From Gremmenia infestans (lineage: Eukaryota > Ascomycota > Leotiomycetes > Helotiales > Hamatocanthoscyphaceae), in the NCBI GenBank assembly GCA_032629725.1, contig JAFEVB010000037.1, positions 744,001-808,000 of the forward strand: a stretch of DNA of 64,000 bases, given 5' to 3'. The notes under the pieces were generated by a model. It saw nothing but the letters and a program-made list of their open reading frames with translations. It had not been told where the DNA came from and did not search any database. This document shows, piece after piece, positions 23,631-35,183 of this stretch. How positions within the stretch are numbered: the stretch's first letter is position 1; every line of letters begins with the position of its first letter. The position numbers and the translations under genes were made by a program.

Positions 23631-25355
23631 CTACAACGAGAAATCTAATTTGAATCCACCAGTGCATCCGTTTTGGAACAGGCCTTCTGGATCATACTTC
23701 TGACTAGCCTCCCGCATCAGCTTAACGTTTTCTTCGCCGCACCCTTGATACGGTCGCTGCCACTCCGTGCAATAATCCATGAACCTGTACGGGTGGTTCG
23801 CCTGTCTTGCTACTGCAGCCGCATCGACCTGCTCCAGCGTGCGGCGGACAGCTGATCGGACGAAGGCGTCGTCTTTAGCATCAGCCCATGTAACAGCGCA
23901 ACTGATGATAATCAGGGGCTCAGTACATTCCTCGAGGCCAAGAACATTCGGGAAGCCCTTATTCGCCCAGCTGGGTAAGATGGTCTGGAAGACAAAGGGG
24001 AACAGCAGGCCTTTCACGTGCCGCAGCTCGGTCGTCGTCTGGCTGAAAATGGCGTAGGCGGCCCTCATGGTCTCAGCATCATTACGGATGGTTGTCGTTC
24101 CCATGGTATAGCGGGTACCGGGTGGTGCAGTACCGCCAAAACGTTCGACGGCCGTTGTGTGGCTCTCGACTGCATGGCTGCGGTAAAAGCTCCACAGTGA
24201 CGGGAATCCCGTTTCCTTCCAATGAACCGGCTATTGCTTGTCCTCCGGGGCCTTCGTATACACAAGATTAATAGAGATGAGCTTCAGCCCAATACTCTGG
24301 ACGTAAACAAAGGACATTATAGGGCCAGCGGCATTCTTATCAAACGCGCCGGAACTCGCGTGCGAGAGGTAGTTATGATAAGCCTTTATTGCTTTTGCGT
24401 GCTGGAACGATGCTGGTGCGATGATCTGCGCTGCCCACAGCGGTGCGGAAGGCAGGCTACGCAGCGTGAAACGAGTAACGATGCCGAAATTGCTGGAGCC
24501 GCCTTTTAGTACCCGCCATAGCGCTGGATGCAACAAGGCTGAAGCCGTTACGACGCTTCCGTTGGCGAGTACAACCTCGTAGCTCACGGCGTTAGAGCAG
24601 ACGAAGCCGAACCTGGGAGAGTAGAAGGATATCCCACCTTTGATTTTCCATTATTAGTATTGATCAAAGTTTAAAAATAGTCTAGCAACGAGAAATCTTA
24701 CCTTGCAAAGTCAGCCCGCCTACACCTACCGGCGAGTTCCTCCCCCCTATTATAACCAGTCCTTCCTCATCAAGTCCTTTATACACATCGATCCACTTAG
24801 CACCCGTCCCAATAGTTATAGTCGATCCATTAATAGCGGGCATCACCTCACAAAACTTTCCGAGATCAACAATCACGCCATCCTGCACCGTCGACGCCCC
24901 GAGCCCTGGATTAACACCGCCGCTTCTGATGGCGAAGAAGCCTGCCACTGAATACCCGCCTGCAGCTGGGTGCGGCGATCTTGCTCCTGTTTCAAGATCG
25001 CAACAGCGGTACCAAGCTGCTGTGCGTCGCTAGGGCGTACGATGCACGCTGGGATTATCTCGCGGTTCGGCTGGGCCCAGCTACCATCTATGGCCTGTTG
25101 GAAGGCTGCGATGTCAGATTGTAAGATGACGCAGTTAGGGAGTTCTGCAAGTAGTCTCTGGATGTAATCTGGATGTGATCTGGGAGCTGCTCTGATGGTA
25201 CGCTTGCTAATGGGTGGGGTTTTGGGGCTGGTTGCTGTCTGGGAGGTCCTTGTTTTCGGCGGAGTACGAGGACTGTGGTTTAGACGGCGAGAGCTGTTGC
25301 CGTATACAAGTAGAGAGTCTGCGATGCCATGACTGTACCACGGTATTGGATACAA
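23631..25355 (-). pseudogene. FAD-linked oxidase (BBE/PCMH type), broken
   Basis: Pieces in order: PNCVILQSDIAAFQQAIDG and PACIVRPSDAQQLGTAVAIL; the FAD-binding FFAIRSGGVNPG with GASTVQDGVIVDLGKF; GGRNSPVGVGGLTLQG; LKGGSSNFGIVTRFTL; and a C-terminal berberine-bridge segment (YFNP-like KYDPEGLFQNGCTGGFKLDF). Such secreted flavoproteins oxidise alcohols, sugars or secondary metabolites. Damage: a frame change near 24950 between the N-terminal part and the FAD motif, and an in-frame TAG at 24231-24233, after which the same frame continues with HWKETGFPSLWSFY. One good intron (about 24701-24639, GTAAGA...AAAG) is intact. The signal-peptide-like start MASQTLYLYTATALAV at 25330 is in another frame and meets a TAA. 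Several defects together make this a pseudogene rather than a sequencing error. Confidence 0.75.
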
Positions 25356-26365
25356 ACGAGATGCGTGAACTCAGGCCCTCTACTGGTATCTCCCAGACAT
25401 AGATATCCGGAGTGTCAAAAGAGGTCGGACGTCGGGTTGCAAATCACATCAATCTCGTGGGGTCTCTCTTTTGTGACGAAGATAGGCGACCGCGTATATG
25501 AGGGGGTCTAGCCAGGAGGCATAACGCGACGTAATTATTAAGCAACTAAAGGGCTATTAGAACAGGACTTAAAGAAGTAGAAGAGGAAGTATGCTAGGAA
25601 GCGAGATACATGACTTTTATGGACGTGTGCAGACATGCTAAGAAATTTGCTTGGTAAAGCTTGTTTGACCCGTATTTTCTTGACATATTATGACTTGCAT
25701 TAGCTTAGCGTTATACCTATTTCAGCTATACGTCGTACTTCGCATCTTCTCTTTGCGTGGTATTTTTAGCTGTTCCACGCTTATAGTAGGTCTATAGCAC
25801 CTTTTAGCCCTATTTCTATGTAAAGATCCGCAAGGCTTTACCTTTTAGGGCTAGAAAGGACAAGATGTGGGGTATACGCGAAGTCGTCGTACATGTACGC
25901 AATAACGAATAAAATTCCAATGTTTTCTTTTATAGAATTTGCATAAGAACTTGTACGTACAGTACGGAAATAGAGGTAGGGCTCCGTTCCGTAGAGGCCC
26001 TACAGGAATCCTTACACTGCTAGGTAGCGTAGAACATTAATTACGAAGTAAAGTCGACAAGAGTAAGTGTTGCTGTTCATATCCATGTCTAGCATAAAGA
26101 AGCGCGGTAAAGAGCCTACGGGTTTATAACTGATAGTCCGACTATAGAGAAGGCCATAAGATAACACAGGAGATAACACTGATCGCGCCATAATGCATTT
26201 ATTGTTACAGAAGTGAGGAAATAAGGACATACCAGCTCAGCCTAGAGCAATTATCTCACTACATAAAACAGAAGTACTACATCGGAACATTCTTCATTAC
26301 AATCGAAAGTCAAACATAAAGTATCCAGCCTAGACATGAAGAAACCCTTTCTCTCCCCAACCAAT
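25356..26365. other. AT-rich gene-free region
   Basis: Downstream of the peroxidase gene. Contains CTATGTAAAGATCCGCAAGG (near 25816), similar to CTATGTAAAACTTGCATAG near 11755, so it probably holds decayed repeat DNA. No gene seen. Confidence 0.45.
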
Positions 26366-27496
26366 CTATCTAATCCGATCATTAATAGGCGCCGCCCTCA
26401 TCTCCCTCTTATTATTCGTCCCCCTCGGAATAACATCCGTGCAATCCAACAGATTATTACTCCCCCCCGGCACCCCCAGCAACTGCATCCTCGCCATTGC
26501 ATCCGCAAACTTCCCATTCCACTTGCCCTTATTCCCCACAAACCCCTTGAACTCCTTGCCCACCGTCGCATCAGCCGCCAGATTCCGATCCGCCTGGAAA
26601 CTAAACACATTCGCCACCGTACTCAGCGTCTGCGCATAGTAATCGATGTCCCAGAGGCCCGGAGTACTGTCTTGGGACGCACCGAATGGCATATCGGGCT
26701 GTGTGAATGCTTTGCTGGTGGAATGCGCGCCCAGAAGCGCCGCGAGATCAACGGCGTCGAAGCCCTTGTTTGCGAATAACACGGACAGCGACGCGGCGTT
26801 TGCATGGGCATCTGGAAGCATGCCATTGGGTGCTGGAGTGCTGGAATCCTTGCGGCCGACATAGGTTTGCACCCGGGGTCCGCCGGGGCAGGTCACAATT
26901 GCGACGGAGGAGGCGACGACGATTAGGTCTGCAATGGAGACGGAGGGGTATTTTTGGGAGAGCGCGGTTAGTTTGGTGGATATGTTTTGTAGGCCGCCGT
27001 TTTCTGCGCGGTTATAGGCTTCGGAGGCGAGGATCAGGGAACCGTCGCATCCCCCCGTGGAGCCTTGGGTTTTGTCCCAGGTTCCGCAGTCGTGGAAACA
27101 CTCCTGTGTGTTGATTAAATGATTTGCTTGGCTGAAAGCAAGGATTGCGGTGAAGAGAAAGAGTTAATGGAAAGGGTAGACAGCGAAGCTTAAGCAATTA
27201 AGTTTATAAAGTACGAAGAGACTACTTACTCGGATAGCAGCTCGAGCATCATCATTGCATTGTCCGTCTGAGCCGAGAAACATGGCACTGAGCTCGCTGA
27301 CGATGGTTGTCCAAATGGCGGGGCAATTGTTCTTTCTTGGAACAACTTCGCGCTTAGGTAATTCAGGGACAGCGCGCTTGAGGACCTCGATAGATGATGA
27401 GACATATTCGAAAGATGCGTCACGAGCTTCAATGAAGCTCAAGCCATTTACGACTGTGACTGCCACTCCAGTAACAATGAGAGATGTGAGACGCAT
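26366..27496 (-). CDS. Secreted class II haem peroxidase
   Basis: Two exons, 27496-27230 and 27103-26366, give 334 residues. A signal peptide is evident (MRLTSLIVTGVAVTVVNGLS). The distal haem site IRECFHDC places the catalytic His near residue 93, with Arg four residues before it. The proximal His is near residue 216 in DLAALLGAHSTSKA, followed by DSTPGLWDIDYYAQTL, typical of class II. The C-terminus carries LGVPGGSNNLLDCTDVIP. These enzymes use hydrogen peroxide to oxidise phenolics and, in some basidiomycetes, lignin. I see no clear Mn-binding acidic triad or surface tryptophan, so I call a generic ascomycete class II peroxidase. The intron splits the distal-His region (126 bases, GTAAGT...CACAG). 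Confidence 0.9.
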
Positions 27497-28887
27497 GTCG
27501 GCTTGATGTGAAGTTGGACAAGTGAAGGACGAGAGAATGGAGGACTAGTATAAAGCTTTATAGTGAGACAGAGGAGTGCCAAAGACCTTGAATATGAGAA
27601 ACAAAACTTCTTGCCACGTACAAGCTTTTATACATCAGATCCTCCACACCCCGTTCACTATTCATAGCCCCTTATTACCAAACTCGGCGATGTATTGAAG
27701 GAATATTCGGAAGGGTAGAAATCCCATAGGCAGACCAGGAATAGAATCAAGAACAGCCATCAGGACACCCTTCCGAGCAATATTGAATGTATATGACGTG
27801 CAGAAAGAGGTATCAGTCCATCAATCAAAGCCGTCACGAAAAGCCCGGTGGCCAGAAGCATGCAATTAAGCAATGCCACATTAGAAGTGGAACTTCAAAG
27901 TTTGCTGCTCTTGCCAGCTACTAGGGCTTAGAGCTTATGTACCGGCTACCCACCGTTCGAGATTCCAAATGCAGCTCATTGCAATTTCCACATGGCATGG
28001 CATTTTCGTCTTCTCTGAAATAGCATAGCCGTCGTAGGCAGAAGCAGTTGGTGTAAGATCAGGCTTTCCGGATCTTCGGTGAGGCAAGTTTGTTATACAT
28101 GTTAGCCCATCAAAATGCAGGGGATATTTTTCAATGCAGGTTTAGTGAACACGACGTGGCTTGGGTCCTGTCATACCGCGTGGGATTTCTCCGACGGCAC
28201 CGAAGCTCTGTTCCTTTGGCAAGGTGTCGGTGTGGCAAGCCTGTCATCCCTAGTGTGGTGTGATGCAGTAAAGCAGTGAGCCTAGCTACCTTAGCTAGAC
28301 CTTGGCAGTGAGATGGTTACAATAAAAGATCTCAGCGAGATGCAATGCATAGGCAAGCTCGACTCGTGGATCTTGCATACTGCGCAAACCCAATATGCAG
28401 ATTCGAGGTACTATACCACCATAGGTCACCATAGCACAGGCGCGAAACTTTGAGATTTTGGACAATTCAAGCAATCGTGGTTTTGTGCTATATGCGAGTT
28501 TAGGTGAGTGATGTCGACCTTGTCTAAATTAGGAAATGGGCTTGGTCTTGGCAACAAGCATGGAAAATCCCGCAGGTCGTGATCATTCCTGATTCTCGTG
28601 TCGGCAGCTCAGCTTATAATTTCTGCTATCCGCCTGCCACACAAACGCAGGAAAATGACTGCAGGCGCTTCCCTAAAAAACATCACGATAAAAGGACCCG
28701 AGCAAGCATTTCGGGGACAAACCAAACCGGGCAAGCCCCTGAACTCCACCAACCTTCAAGCGTGAAATACGCCCGAGTGAGCTTCCTGGAGGTTTTGATA
28801 GGTCATCCCAAATTACTAAACTCGGACTTCGAAACTTCAGCTTTGTAGGGCGAAGTCACGTCCTGGACTGAGCATACAGGCCTTTTC
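27497..28887. other. Intergenic, nothing recognised
   Basis: About 1.4 kb upstream of the peroxidase. An 89-codon plus-strand frame (28579-28848) has no recognisable content and starts within mixed-composition DNA. No repeat recognised. Confidence 0.5.
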
Positions 28888-30428
28888 TTATTCGGCTCGA
28901 AGATAGGCTTTCACAGCTTCTCCCCAGACGACGCCCCGCTTGTAGAAATGCATCGCAGGGACACTTCCTTCTTTCAGCCCATCAATAGCTTGGGCGAGAT
29001 CCTCGCCCAAACCTTCATTTTTGATATCCGAAAGGGGATATAGGTAGGTTTTGAACGAGAACACTAGTGCCTTGGACTTGGGAAGTCGATGTAATAGCTG
29101 ACGCTCACACCGGAGGAAAGTCTAGCCTTGGAATTAGCAGGTTCCCGAGAAGATACGATCGAGTGGTAGAGGACTTGCATTGTTGACGTCGATATCCTCT
29201 GGTTCGGGCTCTTCGCCTTCGTACAAGTGGGTGCCACTCGCTGCAAACAAGCGGCCATGGGTTGTTATAGCCCACTAGATCTTTGTTAGTAAGGTGCTTT
29301 CGAAAATATCTCATATTATGATGAATCTTTAGCGGTAGAGACCATGTGGAACTGAAGAGAAAACTTACGTTTGATCTCTGTACAATCCTCCCCACGTCCA
29401 ATTTTGCGAAGAATCTATCCATGCTCGTCTCTAACTTTTCTTTGTATCCGGGAACGGGGGAGTGAATATCTCTTAGCGTCATTCCGAACTTCTCTTTCGT
29501 ATTGAAACCAGAAGGAAAACAGCTTATGAAGCCTTTTAGTTCGTATTGATCACCATTACTTGACGGCAGCAGCAGGAGGAAGTCGTCATCTAGATTCTTT
29601 CCTAGAAGCTCGAAAGTTTGGATTGGGTCTGTGGGTGGCTGTAATGGAAGAGACTCCGAAGTGACTAGATTGAGTAGATGGGTGGGTGACAATGTGAACA
29701 TGGAGGGAAAGCGGATTGGTAGATAGGAGCCGGTCAGCCAGGTGTACAGCTCATTAAGGGCTGGTCTGCAGGCCGGCGAGGCTTGGATAACAGTATCATG
29801 ATGATCTTGAATAATCTGCTTCCGTATCTTCATGCGAGACACATAGTTGCGGTCCATCTCGATGAGCTCGGACAGAGACAAGTTCGAGATGCCTAAACGC
29901 CATCGATGTCAGTGTGAGTAAAGAATGATGGGCAACGTTGGACACATAAGCATCTGAGTACTAAACATCACAAATAATACCCTTGGCCTGAAAAAGAGAG
30001 AATGCGCGTACCCATTGTTAAATGATACTTGGGTTTAAAGGTTCGAAACTTGAGTGGTTCTTTGGCCTGCCAATCGAAATCGACCAAGGGAGTAATCTCA
30101 TAGGCCTTTGCGATGTCAATCCTCTCTTTACTGGTAGAATCATTTCTTGGCTTTAGTTGAGACTGCGAAAATGGTCAGCGTTTGGACTCCAGTGACCGAA
30201 ATTTAAGCTAAAGAATAGCCTGATGAAGTATCATGAGAGGATCCAACCAAGAGAGGGACCGGCTGCCTGGCGTCCAGGTATCCACGGTTTCTGGGACAGC
30301 GATACCAGACCATCAGCTCAATCACTTACTCTATGATCAGATGCCGTGTGTGCAAGTCTGAGATACAGTCTCCTAAGGAGAAATATGGCGATGGCCGCAA
30401 CCCCGCAGTACACAGTCCAAGACGCCAT
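28888..30428 (-). CDS. DUF3445 haem-dependent oxidative N-demethylase-like protein
   Basis: Five exons: 30428-30330, 30162-30012, 29892-29369, 29274-29179 and 29121-28888 (367 residues, phases consistent). Residues 1-25 look like a membrane anchor (VAAIAIFLLRRLYL). Family landmarks are FKPKYHLTMGISNL, IVQRSNW, FLRCERQLLHRLPKSKALVF and the C-terminal AIDGLKEGSVPAMHFYKRGV. Intron 4 (29178-29122) has a GCAAGT donor rather than GT; with it the conserved RCERQ segment joins in frame, and every GT alternative I tried is weaker or out of phase. Bacterial relatives oxidatively demethylate small amines; the fungal substrate is unknown. Confidence 0.85.
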
Positions 30429-30761
30429 ATTTCAAAGGCTCCGAGTATTGCCTCCACACGCTCGACACAGGCTGGGTATATATACCCATAATCCAATTCA
30501 ACGTTTCCCTTGAGTCATTTCAAAATCATGTCGTCGAGATAGGAATGCGACGCCGGCAGATAAGAAGCACCGATCACAAACTATGGGGTATTCAGGGTAT
30601 ACCTTCCAAAAGAGGAAATTATATCAATATCAGAAATGGGGTGTCATGTGACGAATTCCAGAAATATTTAACTTCTACAATGTTCGCCCTCCTCCAGAAC
30701 AACACCTAATGCTCCTTATGCTGGATAGATAAACGCGGCACTTACTATGTTTGACTGTGTT

Positions 30762-30797
30762 GTCCCACGCCGCCTGGCACAATATAAATTAGTGCTG
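30762..30797 (+). repeat. Dispersed repeat core, copy B
   Basis: Starts GTCCCACGCCGCCTGGCAC and continues ATAAATTAGTGCTGG. It is the GC-richest of the three copies and so probably closest to the ancestral sequence. Preceded by CTTACTATGTTTGACTGTG; the GACTGT part is shared with copy C. Confidence 0.55.
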
Positions 30798-31026
30798 GCC
30801 AGAATTCGCGACGCATCCCTTGAAGTATAAAGCGCAGCTTTTGATTTCCTAAATCGGCACATGTATAGAAGAGAACAGTATTTTATCGATTTCTGGTAAT
30901 AGGCAATCTTCAGTATGTTTTTGTTTACATTTCAGGGGTGGGTAGGTGCCGTTGCGTCACGAATTCTGGTACCTGACTACCTAGTGCTCTTTTCAATACA
31001 ATTAAATTGAGAAGCTGACTAGCACA

Positions 31027-31182
31027 ATGGATAGACTAAATAATAAAAGTCTTTCAAGCCCCCCGCGCAAGTCTCGTCTCTCTAAGAGACGAAAAGACAA
31101 TTCCAGCGAAGAGACTGCAGCAACTGACTCAAGCATAGCGAGTGCGCATGCGGCAAACAGAGTATCGACAGTCTCATCATAA
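31027..31182 (+). other. Small basic ORF, possibly a transposon gene fragment
   Basis: Fifty-one codons rich in Ser, Lys and Arg (SPPRKSRLSKRRKDN), ending TCA-TAA; the same frame stays open for 15 more codons beyond the TAA. Surrounded by AT-rich repeat-like DNA. It may be the start of a decayed transposon gene; chance is equally possible. Confidence 0.2.
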
Positions 31183-33204
31183 ACTACAATTCTTTCGCCC
31201 TTGAATAAAAAGAAATCTAGCTAATGATCCTATATGAGAGTGTGACAAATGTGTTTCAACGTCTTGATTGCTAAACAATCTACCAGCTAGATTTCTCCCT
31301 TTCTCTAGAATATTTAGATGTAGACGAATCTTTCCTCTTCTCTTTCATCATTATGATTGGTGATGCAGTTACAGGTGCATTTAATTGTTAAATGATAATT
31401 CCCTAAGGCCGCCAGAGTTAGACATATCCACTTAAAAGCGTTAAATGCAAAGTTTGCTATTTGCTACTACTCTTTATCCTTTTTGTCATTCTGCAATCAC
31501 TAAGTTCTAAGCTGTATTATATATCTAATATAGTAGAGCATTATAGAAAAGTAACAAAGTAGAGGCTCTAGTTTGCTTTTCAGTTATAAGAGAGATTAGA
31601 AGAAAAGATAGCAAATGAGTAAAGGATATAATAGATGTGAGGAAATAGGAGGGCGAATAGTAGGAGACTTTAAATAGTAGGCATATTTTAATATTATCAA
31701 TTATTCTTAGAACGAAAAATGGAAGGCATTATAGTCAGAGATAATTTTTTCAGATTTGTGGTGACTTTAGTCAGATGTCCCTTCACGTCCACCCGTTAAT
31801 TGCTTTTCCTGCTTCCCTAGCAAAAGACTGAAACGGACAGATTTCCCCACACTACCGCTAGTCTAGATCAGGAAACCACTTTACTTGGAGGCAAGAGCTT
31901 GCCTGTCCACCGCGCGTGTCACTAAGGTTCCAGCTCTAATGGGTAATGCCGCAGACTTCCTACTTGCGGCCTTGATCACTGTCTAGCCCCGGATCTTATA
32001 TGTAGCCCAGGACTAGAACTCGCTACTCGCCCTTTATATGATTAGAAAGCATCCTGCACATCAAATGTGTTTGTCAACCGTTTTGGAAGGTGGCAACGGT
32101 ATTATATTGCTCGCCTGGAGCGGAGTGTATGTATTGCCAAGTTCTGGGCATAAACTTGGCATGCAAAGCCACGATTGTCAACAAAATCCATGTTTAAATT
32201 CGTGCCTCTTAGATCCTCACACTGGTCGATAAAGAGGCAGCCCTTGGGGATTAAGTACCTGTATTTATTACAGCTTTCCTTCGTCTTTGTTCGGGGCTAA
32301 GCTAGGCTGCTAGTAAACGAAACGAAGGGCTTTTAGCCTGACATTGGAGCTTACCACAAATCCGTTTGATTCTGAAATTGCCTGCCTCTGTCGATGAATG
32401 CGGGGACACATTATTAGATGTTCGACAGCCGAATAAGGGCAATGATATTCTATGCTTGCTTTTGGAGCCACTAGACTAGCATTGGAATGCAAAAATGTGC
32501 TACTAGTGATTTGAAAGAAAAATCGACGGTAGGCGCCTGTCATTGATGGCCAAGCTTCCACTGAAGCCCTTTGAATAAGCGAAGCCAAGGGAATCGGCGT
32601 TGCTGACCTGTACCCGGGCAACCCTTTTTTTTCTTCTTCCCGAGTTCTAATTCCAGAAGCATTAAAATTCTGTCAGCTGTGACACTCCCACGAGGCCCTT
32701 TTTCGGGCCTCTGAAATTCCCACTAAAGCCTCTTCCCCACGGGTTCAGCTCAATCTGGACGCAATACTCTGTAGGGCGTGCGGCTTAGTATACGGAGTAT
32801 GGTGTAGACCGGGTGGCTGAAGTAGGGTGGAGCTTCCTGTCACAGTTATGAGCCTAGGACACGATTCTCTGGCAGAAGCTTGTCTGCAACTGAGAGGCAC
32901 GACATACATTCATGATTACTTGCTGCTGCTGTCACCCAAATGAGGAGCCGCCCTGTCAGGGGCATCTGAATTCTACAGAGATCCGGGGCATATACGAAAT
33001 CTCTTGGCTACTCGATACGTATGAGCCCTTGCTTGAATGCCACAGCAGGCATACACTGATGGTAAGAAATGTGCGACCACAACTGACTGCAGAGCCAAGA
33101 TGCCAAGTCGACCAAGTACTCGAGCACCACATAAGAAATCTGTATCCTGGGAACACAGTAGTTTACCATCTCATGCACTGGGATTCTTTCACTTTAAACG
33201 CACG

Positions 33205-34088
33205 ATGGAACCTGTTATTCAGCAAGATTATTGTTCATTGCCAGAGAGCAAGCCAGTCGAGGTTCCAAACTGGAGGGTAGATTTTCTGTTCCTTCAGAGT
33301 ATGGGTCAATCTAACATTCTTGTCAGTATGACTGGACTGGCTCTCTTCCCCCGCCTGAAATGCCAATTTGGCAATATACTACGGCAGCTTTGGATCAACA
33401 CGAGGCCTCCGGGCCATTTTACGGTCACAGTCCACCTATCTCTTCTTTTTTGCATGGCCATTCTCCATATTCGTCGACTTTTCCAAGTCCAAGTCCAAGT
33501 CCAGTGTTTCATGGAGATGCAGGGTATCCGCGTCCAGTATTTGAACAACGTGTTCACGTCTCGAATAAATCACCTCAGAACAGCCCCGCGGAGCCCTCTG
33601 AAATCACTGACATTGATGAGATGATAGAGGACGACGATTCTGATAATTACTCGTGGGAGCCAAAATTAGCAGCAAGTGCTTCGAGTGCCTCGAGCAAATC
33701 TCGCCTCAAAAGAACACAATCGAATAAACAATCTTTGAAAAATGCAAAACGCGCACACACTGTCGTTGAAAAGAACTACCGAGAAAGACTAAACGACAAG
33801 ATCGCGGACTTGGCGACTTATCTCTTTGAGACATCTTCGGATTGTAAGACACTCCAAGCTATGCACGTCGGAGAATTGTTGCTTTTCCAGAGACATGCTG
33901 ACAACGTTCCAGCCCGCACCAAACCTTCGAAGTCTCTTGTCATGACTCGCGCTAAGGAACGGCTGAAACAGCTCGAAGCAAGAAATAAGGCTCTGGAAGG
34001 GGAGGTTGTCAAGCTGCGGCAGCATATTGCGATTTTAGACCACATTGTCGCTTCAAAGGGAGGAGCGGCTCTGCCTAGTCCTAAATGA
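33205..34088 (+). CDS. bHLH transcription factor with SREBP-type basic region
   Basis: Exons 33205-33276, 33327-33843 and 33913-34088 give 254 residues. The N-terminus is Pro/Ser/Tyr-rich and there is an acidic patch (DIDEMIEDDDSDNYSWEP). The basic region KRAHTVVEKNYRERLNDKI (about residues 163-182) has the His-Glu-Arg triad for E-box contact. It also has Tyr just before that Arg, a residue characteristic of SREBP-class factors, which allows binding to sterol-response-type as well as E-box sites. A helix-2/zipper follows (KERLKQLEARNKALEGEVVK). No membrane segment follows, so it is not a full SREBP. Intron 2 is 69 bases and open, so an unspliced message would add 23 residues inside the loop. 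An in-frame ATG at 33037 is an alternative start. Confidence 0.85.
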
Positions 34089-35183
34089 GGGCTATTTATT
34101 TGTAGAAGAGAGTACACGCATAAATCTGAGAATAAGGAAGGTATTTAGGTGTTTGTTGGAGTTGGAGTTGGAAAGGAGCATATAAAATTTTATAACCAGA
34201 TACTTAGCAGTGAGCATATTCTATCTTTCTGCTAGGCGTCCACGAATATCGACACCATTTAACCTCCTAATTATCGCGTGAGACTTTCGATAGAGAATAC
34301 AAAGTTCAATTGCCCTTTCAGTCATTCTACCCTGCTCTTTCAACCCCAATAAAAGCATCATTCATGTGTTTCGAGAGAGTGCGGAGTAACTCCATTTCTG
34401 CTTCTGTTTCCACATTTCTTCATCTCTCAACTCCTGTAATTTAATCTCCAGCTGAGCTATAAAGCCGTCTATAGATTATTCCTTCCTTCGCAGTACTACT
34501 CATCGATAACTTTGCAAGTGTTTCCGAAGACGTTTCTGGCACGTTCCCTAAAGTTCATGGACGAGGTGCATCGCTCTTTCCGGGTGAAGCGCAATTAGCG
34601 AGTTGCTTCTTTCATGTACAGGATAGGGCACTTGTCATTCATCTACCGCTTTCCACTTCTACCTAGCAAATATTCTGAGGATCTTTACAATACCCGATCT
34701 GCAGTGAATAGAAGAAACAAATTCTTTGATCTCAACGAACTTTCTAACGTATCAGAATCGATTCGAAAGGTTCTTGTAACAATGTCTGTCCAGATCAGCC
34801 ACTTCAATTTTATATCAATTGAATGCTAAACGGAAGAGCAGGGTTTATAGTATCGTTAAAGTGAATCTAGGTCGATAGGGTGGAGTTTGAAGGGCCGCAG
34901 TGATATATAGGTGAGGCTTTCCCCCTTCTTACCAATTTGAATATTTGACACAGATATTTCACCTCTTTTAGTTTTGCATCTTAACTTGCTATTATTCACT
35001 TGCTTCGTTTACGGGATCGATCTAAGAAGACGCTTTCTGTTCTTCGTCAGTCGTTTTTGGCAAGGAATATTCTGCGATATTGTGCAGAGGAACGACGCCA
35101 GATCGATATCATGGTAGGTGTTGTGTTTACCGCAACTATATCACATATTATGGATATTGACCGTGTTCCAGTCAGACATTCAG
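34089..35183. other. Intergenic, nothing recognised
   Basis: AT-rich, about 1.1 kb between two plus-strand genes; short frames only. Confidence 0.5.

Larger units (their letters stand above)
30429..33204. other. Gene-poor region with repeat remnants
   Basis: About 2.8 kb. Holds repeat copy B (30762-30797), a small basic ORF (31027-31182) and AT-rich DNA to about 31750. The part from 31750 to 32900 has more normal composition but no frame with recognisable content. No tRNA seen. Confidence 0.45.

Noticed and set aside
26336..27114. Plus-strand frames of 147 and 135 codons opposite the peroxidase
   Set aside because: Pro/Arg-rich antisense shadows of a GC-rich coding exon.
27940..27975. tRNA-like GTTCGAGATTCC
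   Set aside because: Resembles a B box, but I found no matching A box, acceptor stem or cloverleaf around it.
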